This document shows, one piece after another, positions 48,801 through 61,100 of a stretch of DNA of 64,000 nucleotides (its first letter is position 1; each line of letters opens with the position of its first letter). A program made the translations under genes and the position numbers. Source of the stretch: Caenorhabditis elegans (lineage: Eukaryota > Nematoda > Chromadorea > Rhabditida > Rhabditidae); the NCBI RefSeq assembly GCF_000002985.6, contig NC_003284.9, positions 6,448,001-6,512,000 on the forward strand, written 5' to 3'. Below the pieces are notes generated by a model. That model searched no databases. It saw only the letters and a program-made list of their open reading frames with translations, and had not been told where the DNA came from.

Positions 48801-49077
48801 GAATTCATAGTGTTCAAAGATAGAACCTTCTGTAAGATTTATTTCATTAGTGTATAATAAAATCTGGAAATTGAAAGTCGGAAACAACATCTTAATAGAT
48901 TAACTGAGAAAATTGAAAGAAAAATACTGTTTTTGTAATATGAAAAAATGTGGATAGTAAAGACTGTCTGAGAAATCTAAAAAAACACGTGACTGTCATC
49001 AAAAAAGTGTACAATGAAAAAAAAGTTCATCAGATGCTACAATGTATAGATTATTGGCTCAAAATACCACATGGTGT
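36811..49077. other. 12 kb region without a supported gene
   Basis: I found no chain of exons with matching phases on either strand. The right half is minus-strand downstream of the Death-SEFIR gene, and the left half is upstream of gar-1, so it may contain gar-1 promoter elements or noncoding first exons. A GC-richer patch at about 37040-37180 could be a promoter. Another at about 39060-39400 has coding-like stretches and a hairpin. A repeat cluster lies at 38204-38640. At 44741-44781 is a near-perfect palindrome with arms of about 18 bases. The open frames of 126-149 codons in this region are hydrophobic or AT-biased and resemble no family. Confidence 0.5.
38204..38640. repeat. degenerate repeat cluster with ATTAGTGCGGC units
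   Basis: The cluster opens TACTGTATACTCTCTATTAG and then repeats ATTAGTGCGGC or ATTAGTGAGGC at about 38220, 38250, 38303, 38549, 38580 and 38616. The last unit is followed by an inverted copy (GCCGCACTATT). The opening bases match the inverted ends of the MITE at 63768-63869, so both probably derive from one family of DNA transposons. Confidence 0.6.
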
Positions 49078-51836
49078 TTATTGTGTAATACTGTAGTTCA
49101 TGGAATCCTCGTGATGATCATTTGCATTATTGTGTGATTGTTTCTTCACTTTTCCATCTCTCAGAAGACGCTTCACAAATGGTTCAAAACTTCCGGGGAA
49201 TGGATATTGATTCGTTACAGCTGCCCAGTACGTGTCCGTTACTTTTTCCACTTCCTATAATACACATTTCACACAGTGTAAACATTTTTGGAAGCCAGAG
49301 AGTTAGATGTCCAGCCATGTATTTTCAGAAAGATACTGCAATCTTTAATTAAAAACGAAGTTTTTAAATGTGATGTTAAGACAAATTAATCAAAAAATTT
49401 TGTAGAAGGTGGAGCAGCTATATTTGAGTCTTTATTTTATCAGACCAAAAATGATCACAAAATTCCGACGTTCGTAATGAGAAAACTCTAAAACTTCTCA
49501 TAAAAAATAACGGTAGTTCAGTTTTGGAAAAAAAACCCTATTTTCAGCTGAAATCTCAAATTTCGCCAACGTAATGAATTAGGCTCACATGAAATTTTAC
49601 TTTTGCAAGTTGTGGTTTTGTCGAGTATACAGAATTGCGATTTTAGATGAAAATACAATATTTTTTCAATAGTTTGAACCGCCATAACCTGTTTTTGAGA
49701 AAACTTCAGAACCTCATCACAAAATTGGGTACATTTGGTCTTAACTTTAATGAGCAATGTCCCCAATTTTGCTACTCCATCTTTGAAAATGAAAATAATT
49801 GCCTCAACATCGAGATATAATTTTGAATCAAAGATTTTCACTGCATCAGTTTTAAAAAAATTAACCTTTAACCTAACATTTAACCTAAAACCTTCTGGAT
49901 ACCAGAAATTACTCCTCTTTCAAAATACCAAACTCACCGACATAAGTACACATCTGCCTCGTAAATTGCGATTGCCATTCATGTGGAATTCTACATTCAA
50001 CTTATCACTGATTGATTTTCGGAACTGAGGCATTTTGCTTTTGCTGTTCGGTTTTGTGGCTTCTATGTAAGATTTATTGAAGCACACAACAATATGCGGA
50101 AACTGGAAAATGCAAAAAATTTTGTAATCAGTAATTTACAATCACAAACAACTTAGAAAAAGTTGAATAATAATAAAAAAAAACATTGCCCACGATTTCT
50201 GGAAAAATGAAAACTAAATCCGTAAAAAAAAAACACCAGAACAGTATTAGACTTACAGGGCTTTAAAGTCTATAATGTTCAAATCTTTCAAAAAACCAAA
50301 AAGTTGTTTCCGAAATGTTACACAATGAAATACATTTGAAAAATTGAAACTATTATCAAAAAATATGAATCGCACAGGCCACGTGGCTTTTGTTTTTTAT
50401 TTCATCTTTATTTACGCTCCTCCCACAATTTTATTTTCGGAGAGAATTTAAAAATTGAACTAAAAGTCAAACATGGGAGGAGCCTAAATAAAAAAGAAAT
50501 ATAATAAAAAAACAAAAGCCACGTGGCCTGTGCAATTGTTATTTTTTGATAATAATTTGATAACATGCCCCCGAAATGACTAGACTTATTGCCAACTCAC
50601 TAGATCATAATGCTTTTCCAGCTCCTGAAACACGTTTCCCCGATCATCCTTCTCCCACACCTTCACATCAAAAACTTCCAAGTCTTTTCCCTCCTTGCGT
50701 TCTTTTTCTAAAACATTTTTCAAATTGCATTTAAACCATTTGAAATCTTCCTTTTCTTTGGACGTAGTTTCATAGTGCAACAATAATATTTCTGAAACAA
50801 TAAATGTATTAGGTTCCAATTACTAAAACTTCAATTAAAACTTGCTTTTCCTAGCATTCATCGAATGTACAGGCTCCGCATATTCTGAAAATGTAGTTGT
50901 ACTTGCCATGGAGTCCGTGTCAGCAAATGCAAACATTGGTTCGGGAACTGTAATTACAATGTGCATGTATGAATTAGTTTTAATAATATCAGTCAAATTT
51001 AAAAAATTGTTACATGAAAATGATAACTCACCATTTTTCAGATAACTGTTGGAATCTATATACGATTTAAGCTTCACTAAAATATCGACTCGTTGAGCAT
51101 ATGCTAGAGCATTTACAAGTATTTGAGCGTGCATATCTTCAAATGGCTTCCACGATAGCTTGCTATTTCGTTCCCTTCCTCCTATCTCCTGAAAACAAAC
51201 TTTATAAACGTTGAAACTATTTTTGAAAGTTACCGAGTATTCAATGCCGCGCAAGAAACTTGAAACAATCTGCCATGATCCGGCCGAAACCGTTGTTGGG
51301 ACATCTAGATTTGCTAAAATCAAATCTCGTATTTCTTTCTTGAAGTTTTTGATTCTGTAATCGATTTTTTTACTTGACGTTTTTTATAGAATAGAATGAC
51401 ATACCGAATGTTTGCAGGTAGGGTAATTCGAACATCAGATACTAAAATTGGATCATCTATGTGAACGTCTTCTAGAATATCTTCAACGCATTTGTCGGAT
51501 AACTGAAATTTTCAAGATGTATATTTTGTTAACATTTTATTTGGAAATTTGAACAGGAGTATAAGAAACATTTTTTAATACTGTCACTTCGATCAAATGT
51601 TTTGAAAAATTGCTTAAAACTGACTCAAATATCAATGTGCCGACAAAAACAGTAATTCGGAACATTACAACTTTAAGTCGCATTTCGAGCAACTTGATAG
51701 TACACTTCAAATATATTCAATCAGTTTCTTTTTTACACAAAAATCTTTTGAACTACCAACTTACCACATCAACCTCCTCCCAATCATCGCCATCAAGATC
51801 CAACTCAATTGTTACGTCCATTTTCATCTTAGTCAT
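49078..51836 (-). CDS. Death-domain plus SEFIR-domain adaptor (ACT1-like, IL-17 pathway candidate)
   Basis: Eight exons join in phase to 341 residues: 51836-51765, 51502-51405, 51354-51234, 51188-51032, 50947-50903, 50791-50601, 50102-49938, 49254-49078. Residues ~25-150 read as a Death domain: helices with LPANIRIKNFKKEIRDLILA, then LSWKPFEDMHAQILVNALAY and a final AQRVDILVKLKSYIDSN. Residues ~165-300 read as a SEFIR domain: it opens KILLLHYETTSKEKEDFKWF, then FDVKVWEKDDRG, and HIVVCFNKSYIE in the third conserved strand. There is no signal peptide or membrane span, so it is a cytosolic adaptor. In worms this architecture is what I remember for the ACT1-like adaptor ACTL-1, which links IL-17 receptors to downstream signalling; I could not confirm that this locus is actl-1. 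The exon at 50947-50903 uses a GTACAA donor, chosen because it keeps the SEFIR frame. Confidence 0.78.
50351..50555. repeat. long fold-back palindrome in an intron of the SEFIR gene
   Basis: The two halves are near-complete inverse copies: TTATCAAAAAATA, then GCACAGGCCACGTGGCTTTT, and an inner part ending GCTCCTCCCA. The spacer is about 50 bases. It lies wholly within intron 50600-50103 and would form a long hairpin in the pre-mRNA. It is probably a MITE of the inverted-repeat type, with possible TA flanks. No coding content. Confidence 0.8.
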
Positions 51837-52294
51837 TTTTCGCTTATTACTGTATGTATAATTATTTATAAATATAGTAGACAATTTGGCATTAACCATT
51901 GGATGTTCAAACTAGTTTTTACTTAAAATGGATATTTCATTTATTATTTTTTATCACTCTAGAAATTTAGAGAAATTCTTACTGAAGGGTAACAAAACAA
52001 GTAGGCGTAAGTGAAAATTGGTAGACACAAAGTAAGGACACTTCAGTAAATGGGGGTGGGGAAATGGATTGACACGTATAAATTAAATAGTTTGACGAGT
52101 TTTTGACCAGATTGTGGAAAAAATTATACGGTTAATGAAGGAAACTAAGAAAGGTGAGTAGATGTTGAGATGCTAAAACGATCAAATGCAAAAACATAGT
52201 TTCAAGGAGAAGAAAAAGTACATTTTAATGTTGGTATTTTCGGCCCGCGAAGTTCAAAATTTTTTAATCAAAAATAAAATAGTTGTTTGAACGA
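51837..52294 (-). other. gap between cdf-1 and the SEFIR gene
   Basis: Both flanking genes run on the minus strand, with cdf-1 upstream. The 458-base gap is within reach of a worm operon, but no clear TTTCAG acceptor precedes the SEFIR-gene ATG; a CATACAG sits about 14 bases before it. Confidence 0.4.
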
Positions 52295-55200
52295 TTATTC
52301 GGTGATTTCATTTTCAGTTGACACACTGACTGGCTCCTCGATGCTTTTGCCATCAACAACTTTTTTAACCATTATTCTCATCGACTGCATGCAGGTATCC
52401 TGAATTTTTTTTTTATTTTCGATTTCGCACAAGATAAATAAAAGCTTACCTCAAAGGTGGGTTCAATAGTCGTTGAGTGTACTCCCAAGTCGTGGAAATA
52501 ATTTTTAATTTTATAAGCAGCTTCAGGAAAAACTGCTGGGTGACATATGTTCACGTGGGCGGCAGCAATGATTCGTTGCCCACACAACGTCCACACAGAC
52601 AGCTTTTCCACTTTGGATACACCAACAATGCTGCACAAATCTTTTTTCACCTTTTCGAGGTCGAGCCCTTCTGGGGTTTGCTTGAGCAGCTTTTCTCCCG
52701 ATGTTTTGACAAGAACCACTGCAGTGAAACCCATGATGGAGGCCAGGGAAATACTGAAAATTAACGGTCCTTTTTAAAATATTATACAATACAATTTTAT
52801 ACAAAAATACAATTTTAAAATACTGAATGGTGGAGTACAGCCAGAGAAGACTAAATTTAAAAAAAAAACTATTATGTGGTTTCATAATTACTAATAATAA
52901 CATAAATCTTTTCTAAAAACATTGAATGTTTTTCTTTTAAATGTTTTTCTTGCGAGTCAAAAAGTTAGGAAAACTGATCTTGAGCCACTTTCCGAGAAAT
53001 CCAAATCAAAGTTCGAGCCCCTGTAATGCTGGAAAATGGATAACAACCGAATCGTGGTATAAAAACTGAAAAAAATTGTTTTTGATCCTCGACTTTAGAA
53101 AAAATTGACAAAAAGAGTTTTCACTGTTTTCCGACTCGCAGTTTTCCAAAATAAAAGTTGACATTTTTTAAATGATTTTTGGTGGTTTCAGCACTATATG
53201 ATTATAAGTGATTTTAAGATTGGTTTGTTTTGAAGCTTTTCGGCCAAATTTTATAAATATTACCTTAAAATTGGATCCAAATAAGCGGCAATTTTCCATG
53301 TTGGCAAAAAGTATACAAATCCGGCAGAAATCATGACGATCACAGATCCGAAGGCATCCGACAATAAATGAAGCCAAACTCCGTGAATGTTCACATTTTT
53401 GTCTTCTACAAACATTTCGCTACACTATTTTGATTTAAAACATTTTCGAATGAAAACTAGAGTTTTCTCAAAAAAAAAACTCACTTTTCTGTTCTGTCTT
53501 TTGAGCACTTTTATCGAGATTGTTAGAAGACACATTGAGAACTTCACTGGCCATGTGTGTTCCATATGGTGTCATTTGACGATCGACCGTCGCGATGATG
53601 GTATTCTGACTATTAACTCCAGAAAGACGACGTTCAATAATGTCATTGGAGTTGTCATCATTATCCAGTAGTCGCACATTGGCGTCGGAGTTTGCCATCG
53701 CAGAAGCACTTCGAAATTTTCCATTCAATCTAGTGTGATCCGGCTCTTCTTCACCATTGCAATCACTTTTCCCATCATGAGAGTGTCCATGGCCATTTGC
53801 ATGACTGTGACCATGCCCATCATTTTTCTTAGTCTTCTTGTTATTGTGACTGTGACCATGACTTCCTCCGTGACTGTGACCATGACTTCCGCCTCCATGA
53901 CTGTGACCGTGACCACTCAAGTTGAACATACCGAATAAGTTGATTAGCAATCCGATGAATCCGATGACAAGTACTTGTAGAGGGTGTGTAATCATGTGTA
54001 CATTGATGATACGTCCAACTGCCTCTTGAAACACGAGAACACATACCGTACACATAAAGATTCCGTTGAAGAATCCTCCAAGTGTTTCAGCACGGACCCA
54101 GCCGTATCCGAGGCGCGTGGAAGGGCGAGTAGCGATCTGACGAATAATTGGCTTATAATTTTGCATTATTGTCGCTACAAGACAAAAAGCAATGTTTCTC
54201 TGACTTTTGCATAAAATTGGCAGCGACTATATATTTAAATTTTGGGTATTTATGGGTTTTGTTTTATTTTTAGACTTGACTTTATAAAGGTCAAAATTTC
54301 AAAAAAAATCACGTTTCTACTTGGAAACTTTCAAAGTTTTTCGAGGCAACACAACCCATACTGAATTTCATACTTCTCAAAATTCAATGATCAGTATTGC
54401 ACTCTCAATTAGTTTTATATTCTTAAAATGCTTATCTTATTAATACAATAAACTATTAATACTTTTTTTTCAAAAAAAAATTAATAGAATGCTTCTTTGA
54501 ACTCCCCTGAATTGATCAAAACGAACTCAACCTACTTTAATGCACGTGAATGCCACAATGAGCGCCATCACGTCGGCTGCCATATGGTAACTGTCAGCAA
54601 GCATTGCAATAGATGAACAGACGACTCCCGTGATGAATTCAAGTGCGCAGAATATCACAGTCATCCCAATTTGAATAATAAGGCTTCTGCTAACACCTCT
54701 GAACATTGCAAATAATGCTTTAAAAGTTTACATTCGATGTAAAAACTCACTTAACAGATTCCGACTTGCCAATAGGCTCTCCTTTAAGCCTGAGATCATG
54801 TTCAAGAGTATGTGTACCGTGTGAACAATTATCGATAACCTAAAAGAACGATTACTAATTATTTTGTTTTGTGCTAGTTAGGCATTTTTCTACCGTAAAT
54901 TCTAAAACGTCTGATACATCGCTGATAGTTTCTGTGGATTGGGATTTGATCATTTCCATCTCATATATTGACACCATACGATCAATCAAATGATTATTGT
55001 TTTGGTTTGTACTGATCACCTTAAACTACTACTACAGCGGCTTAGAAAACAGTAGTAAAAAATTAGCGAGAAGAGAAAACTGTTAAATTATAAAAGTACG
55101 ATTCGTTGAGGTAACAGATACAACTGCAATCGCTGAATGAGTACACCCGATAACAAAGAGGCAAAGTAATATACGGCTAGACTTTTCTCGCTTCAAAAAA

Positions 55201-56613
55201 ATGAAGCACATCGGGCGCCCTCGCAGACAGAACGAGTAGAAAGAAGGACCGAAAAATTGAGAAATTTAGAAGTTGATAACGAAATTCACCATATTCAGTC
55301 AATTTCCCTGATAAGCATCGTCTTTTTAGGCGGTTGTCAAAAGGCAACGAGACGAGAAGCCCACTCAAATATGAACCGGGATTAGCCACCGCTCTTAGTT
55401 GTTCTTAAACCGAAATAAATGCAAAATAGATACGATAGCATGGGAACAATAGGCAACTCAGACGAAGATCAATAATTACATCATTCCGTGAAAGTGGTTT
55501 GTCCAAGCAACAAAAAGTGAAATATGTAACACTTGTCTGCGGGTCATTCATTCACAATTTTCCATCACAGCGACGACGCAAAAAAATTGTGTGATAGAGA
55601 GAAATGGAACAGGCAAAATATGAAAATGAACCATTGACACATTTTTATCAGTTTTCTTTACTCTAGAAGCTTTTAGACCTACATCAGTAAATATTTAGGT
55701 ATTTTTAGCCAGAAAACAGAAAAAAGAATAAAAACTTTTCGATTTGAAAAAAGTTTCTTGTTGAATGTTTGTATAACAAAGTTCAAGAGCACAAAAAAGA
55801 TGCAAAATCGATTCAACCACCCGTCAAACATTTTCGTCGGTGTTCCTTTCTTTCGATTAACCGAATTTGTTTTTGTATTATACACGGATGCATTTCAGTA
55901 AACGAAACTTTGAAATCTGAACACTGTTATGACTATTTTTAGTAACAGCTAGTTTGCAACTAAACGTGAAACTTTTTAAAGTTTTCTCTGTGATTTTCTT
56001 GCGATACAGAAAATAGTCTCACTATGCTAAATAACATTATATAATATTGTATACAATTTTGCATATTTTTTTTTAATTTTGCAAAAAAAAAAGATTGATA
56101 ACCAAAAACGCAAAAATTTGTAAAATAGGTTTCATTTGCGCTGGTTGTAAAGCTGAAAAAAATTGTATATATAAACGCTACATTTAGCTAAGGAATTGGA
56201 TATAAAACTATATTTTAAAACTGAGCAAGTTTAACTTGTTGTAAATTCATGCTCAATATCTTTTTACTTGTTTAAACATGTTCAAAAAATTTCCTCACAT
56301 TATTTCAAAACTAGCGATTGTCTAAATTTCTTATTATAAACCACATTCCACATCACACAAAACTCGCCCAAAAATTCAGGTTAAAAAGCCATGTTAAGTA
56401 CCATCAGTGTCCAAAAAAACAATTAGAACTCACTTTTGTTTGACGCATTTTACCAAGCAGTTCGGTGGAGGTAGTATTGTTATCATCTCTATCAGCCTTA
56501 TCAGCTTTGACAGAGCGATCTTCCATTGTTACTTCCATGTTTTTTTTTGTTCCAGTTGATGACAAACCGTCGTCAACTGCCGTCGAAGGTGGAGTCTCAA
56601 AAGTCACCGGCAT
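52295..56613 (-). CDS. cdf-1: zinc transporter of the cation diffusion facilitator family, CDF-1
   Basis: A CDF/SLC30 transporter that moves zinc out of the cytosol at the plasma membrane; known as an enhancer of Ras signalling in the worm. Eight exons: 56613-56434, 55019-54894, 54839-54751, 54698-54536, 54136-53485, 53405-53264, 52753-52450, 52399-52295, giving 586 residues. TM2 carries the zinc-site HxxxD in SYHMAADVMALIV, and TM5 carries HLLSDAFGSVIV. The loop between TM4 and TM5 is His-rich, with many GHGHSH and SHGHSH units. The C-terminal cytosolic domain is typical (VSKVEKLSVWTLCG, HSTTIEPTFE). A TTTCAG acceptor directly precedes the first ATG. The first exon lies 1.4 kb away and joins in phase, but translation could also begin at the Met in exon 2 (DRMVSIYEMEM), giving 512 residues. 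Confidence 0.94.
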
Positions 56614-58143
56614 CTGAAAATATGATATTAGATTGAAAAAAATATTGAACTAAAAGTGCATAGGTAAAGTAAAATCGAATCGAAATTGAGCGAGCAACGA
56701 GAAGTGCATTGCATATTTTATCAATTCCAATTCCTTTTCCTGCGCGCGCGCCAAATGTAGAGCTTTTTACGACTTTTGCTTTACAAATAGTCATTGCACG
56801 TCATGCAACGTAAACATAAAAATCTTTTAAATATTCAGACCAACCCCAATGTTTGATTTGAATCATTGGTACAACAATGAAATTGAAATTCGATGAAACA
56901 TTCGATGCAAAAATAGTCAAAAATGATACCTCATGATGAATGATGAAAATACGAGACAGGAAACAGGAAAATATCAGTGAGTATTTGTATTTGTGGCAAT
57001 GCACGGATATGAGAAAATGACATCTCGTTCAGTATTTATTCTGGTCTCTCGCCGACGACAAGATGTTGTTTTTGGTTTGAGGGGCGAAAAATATCACAAA
57101 ATGCAAATTGCTGGAGACGGAAGACAAAGCAGTAGTCGATATAAACATAGTGACACTCGCAAATAAGGCCTACTGCGCGAACACAAGATGCGCAAAGGAA
57201 ACGGAATATGCGCAAGCAACGCTGTTGGCGTACATGACATTTTTGAATTGAAATTAGTTATAAAACATTAAAACCATTATATTTTCGACATTACTGGAAA
57301 AAAAAAGCAAAAAAGCAGTGTTAAAGTAAAATTCAACAAATAAATTAGGATATGAGAGAAATCGATAATGTGTGGCCTGCAATTGAGGGGGAGAACCGGT
57401 CGAGGAGGGAGAAGAGGGAGAGGTCCGTGTTTGAGCGGGCATAGACGCAGTATCGAATGTCAATAGAAATGCAGGTAACTAATTAGGTTTTTATAGTTAC
57501 TTGGTGACACAAAAACAACAACAACAAGTTACTACAAGAATCTGATAAAAGGCAATGAAAAATTGAAATAAATAAAAAAATTTCTCCAAAACTCAATTCC
57601 AGATTTTGTCTTAAGACATTTAGTTTATTCTTGTCGATTTTATATTAAATTTTGAATTTAAATACTGATTTCATCACTTAAAGTTTGGTTATAATTTCTA
57701 TATTAATAATTTTTCAAACTCCTAGATTTTTTTATGGTAACAAATTCTAAACTACTTAAATTTTTCAAAAAGCAATCAAATCGCAATCAAGTTCAAAAAA
57801 TTTATTAAAATGCACACATACGAACACACGTGCATTTGGTTTCACAATACGAAACTTTTCAATCGAAAGTCACTTGAAGTCCGCTTGAGAGGGAACAGAC
57901 AAACGGAGGAGGTTTAGAGACAAAGTGGTGAGACACTATTAAGTTCGCAGAGAGTGGTCGTGGCGGAAAACTTTAATTTTAAGACTTTTCCAGTATTTTT
58001 GAGACATTTGAATTTTTAAATTGCAAAGATATAATTACGGAAAATAATGTAAAAATATTTTACTATAACACTTAAACACCTCCACTTAACTCAAGAGCGC
58101 CTACTATGTTTTCAAGTGATCCAATTTCTGGAAATATTGAAAC
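56614..58143. other. divergent intergenic region between cdf-1 and the receptor-like gene
   Basis: No exon is supported. The stretch holds the promoters of both genes. GC-rich patches occur near 56740 and 57150-57230. Confidence 0.5.
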
Positions 58144-61100
58144 ATGAGCTCTCAACAACGGGCGGTATTCAAAAATTCATCAGGAGGTCGGACACACACA
58201 CATTCTAAGCTCACCATGCATATTCTATGTGTCATTATTCTTGTTCATGTTTCACAGATAGACTCTCATAAGGCCATGTTCTCGCCAGAGTTCGAAAATA
58301 CTACAGCTGATCCAAATTCTATTAGGACATTAAATAATATTCTAGAGTCTATAAATGAAAGTAAGTTTTGACAAAACATATTTACACTTTGCAGATGTTT
58401 AATAATGGGACTTTTTTTGAAGTAAACAATAAATTAAATTTTAGCGATTTGCTAAACCTTTGACGGAAAACTTTCAAAAAAATATTGGCTCACGTTTACG
58501 TTTAGTTTTTGTTGCAAAGTTTGAGAAAACCCTTAAATACGGCTAAAATGGAAATTTGCTGTAACATTTTAAAGCTGTTTTTTTTAGCTTAATGCAATTT
58601 TTTCAAAAAGCATTCCTAACATTTATCACAATTTTATAAAATGAAACCCTGGACTACGGAATTATGTATTTCTTTGCGGTTTGAAAAAATAATTTCAAAA
58701 ATTTCAACGTAGATTCATAATTTGTTCAGAAGTTGCTCATCCGCCTCAAACTTCCCTAACGAGCGACTATGGAGATGCATATACTGTAAGTATGAATATA
58801 TTCATCTTAAAATAATAGTTCACTGAAAATTAGTGATCAAATTTTTCCAGCTCAGCAATGAAAAACACTTTTCGCTTTCCGAAATGAAAGGAAGAACTTT
58901 AAAAATGGTGGTTCCCGCAATTGAGCCGCCTTATGTAAACTATGTGAACTTTTCCGACGCAGCAGTTACTGATAAGGGTTATGGCCCTGGAGTTGTCATG
59001 GAGATACTTAAAGAAATAGGAAAACGTCTAAATTTAACATATGAGGTTTGTGGGAGCATAAGAAATTCAAACTGAAGAGCTTCAAATTTTTAAAGATATT
59101 ACCGGCATTGGGAAGTACTTGGGGTGAATATCTCAATGGATCATGGACAGGAGCATTTGGGCAATTAGTTAGAGGGGTAAGAAAAAAGCTAAAAATATTA
59201 GCTTTACTCAAGGTATCTTAAATTCAAATTCATTTCAGGAAGTAGATTTGCTCGCAGGAGGTGCAATAATGGAGTATGATCGAAGTGTGATTGCGGATTT
59301 AACGTATCCTTTTCAATTCGAACCAACAGGAATAATGATAAGGTAATCAGGGGTCGGCGGAAAAAGGCAAATTTTGGCAATTGGCGACTTCGTCAAGTAC
59401 CAGTTTTTGAAATTTTAGGCACTTCAAACCGAACTATTGTTCAAAAATAACAATTTTAATTTTTTTCAACGTATCCCGTGAATGTTTTTTGGAGAAAAGG
59501 CAATACAGTTTAAAATTAAAATGATCTTCTTGCAAGAAAATAAATTTCTACACTCAAAAATGTATAGAAACCGGCATATTTATATTTTTTGATAATTCTC
59601 TTTTCTAGCGACTGCTTTTATTTTTATAGACTAGTGCCGAAATTGTCAAAAATTCAAGTTTTTTCAGGTCTCCAGAAAAATATGAAGATGATACCCTTCT
59701 TATTGTTACTGAGCCTTTCTCATGGGAAGTGTGGGTGATAACTGCAGCTGTGATTTTAATTTCTGGTGTCATTTTTCTTGTGATGACAAATATTATTCGT
59801 AAGGTTTACGAAGAAATGACAGTGACGCCATTCGAATCAATTTGGGTATTTTTCTCGATTTTCGTTCAACAAGGTATGCGTGAAAACAATTAATTTACAT
59901 TGGCGCTGAATAGAAAAAAGTTGTTTCCAGGGCTACCAGAACAACCACGAAGCTGGAGTTGTCGAGTTCTCGTTGCATTGTGGTGGTTGGCAAGCATTAC
60001 ACTCAGTGCCACATTCACGGGAAGTCTGGTGGCTCTATTCGCCGTTGACAAAACTAATGTGCCATTTCAAAGTGAGCAATCAGCAATGTCGAACTTTGTG
60101 TTAATGATTATTGCAGACATTGATCAACTTGTGAGATTAGTGAAACAGGGGAAATTTGAAATTGTAATGGACGAAAATTCCTTCACTCGTACTGAAATGA
60201 TTGCAGTTAGTTTTACACAATTTTTTCGAAAAAAAAAACAAAATAAAAATAAATTCAGCGTTCAAAACTTCCTGTTTACCGAGATTTATGGCATGAGATG
60301 ATAGTGAATCATAAAGTGAAATACGTGAATGGAATAGCTAGAGGTAAATATTTCTACTTATTAAAAAAATAGTGAAGTGTGTGGTTATTGTTTTTGCTTA
60401 AATGAACTAACACTGAACTCATAAGTTGAATTTTATTATGAATTCTTGCAACTATTTTATGGCAAATGAATAATTGTTGACAGGGCCAAATTATGTCAGC
60501 TTCTTATCGCAGCGGTCGGGATATATCTAGGTTTTTTTTGCGAATTTTTCAACCATCATGGAACATCTTTTGATTAGTTTATGAGAACTTTCATTATTAA
60601 ATACTGTTGCAGCCAATTTTAATTTGTTTAAGTTAATAATGCAACAAGCTCTACTAAATATGACCTATTACTTGTAAGATTTGTGTCTTACTTTGTTACG
60701 CTTCGTTATATAAGGAAAGGAAAATACAGACAGTATAGTTTTAAAAAAAGCAATACGCTCTACCCGTATTTTGTATTTTTTCTAGTTTCGTAGAAATGTT
60801 TCTTATCTTTTTGTGGAATTTTTTAATATTAACTGTTTTACTAACTGGTAGGACGGAATATGTTGTACAGACTGAGAATACCACGTGTGATATTCCATTT
60901 AAAACTCTGTAATTCCTATTTTCAGGTGTTGCATTTGTTCGAGCAAATCCAGGATATGCACTTCTTGGACCAATGGCCACACTGAACTTTTACGCGTATT
61001 CCGATTGTAAAGTGATACTCTTTAATGACGGAATTTTGCCTGTTTACCTTTCCATTCCTCTTGTGAAAAACTCAATTTATTCGCCGTATTTCTCAACAAA

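Noticed and set aside
49518-49841. 107-codon open frame on the minus strand
   Set aside because: It lies in an intron of the SEFIR gene between well-phased exons and looks like a dispersed intronic repeat, not an exon.
52378-52734. Apparent free-standing small protein starting MGFTAVVLVKTSGEK
   Set aside because: It is the C-terminal cytosolic domain of cdf-1; the frame continues upstream to an acceptor at 52753 and joins the preceding exon in phase.
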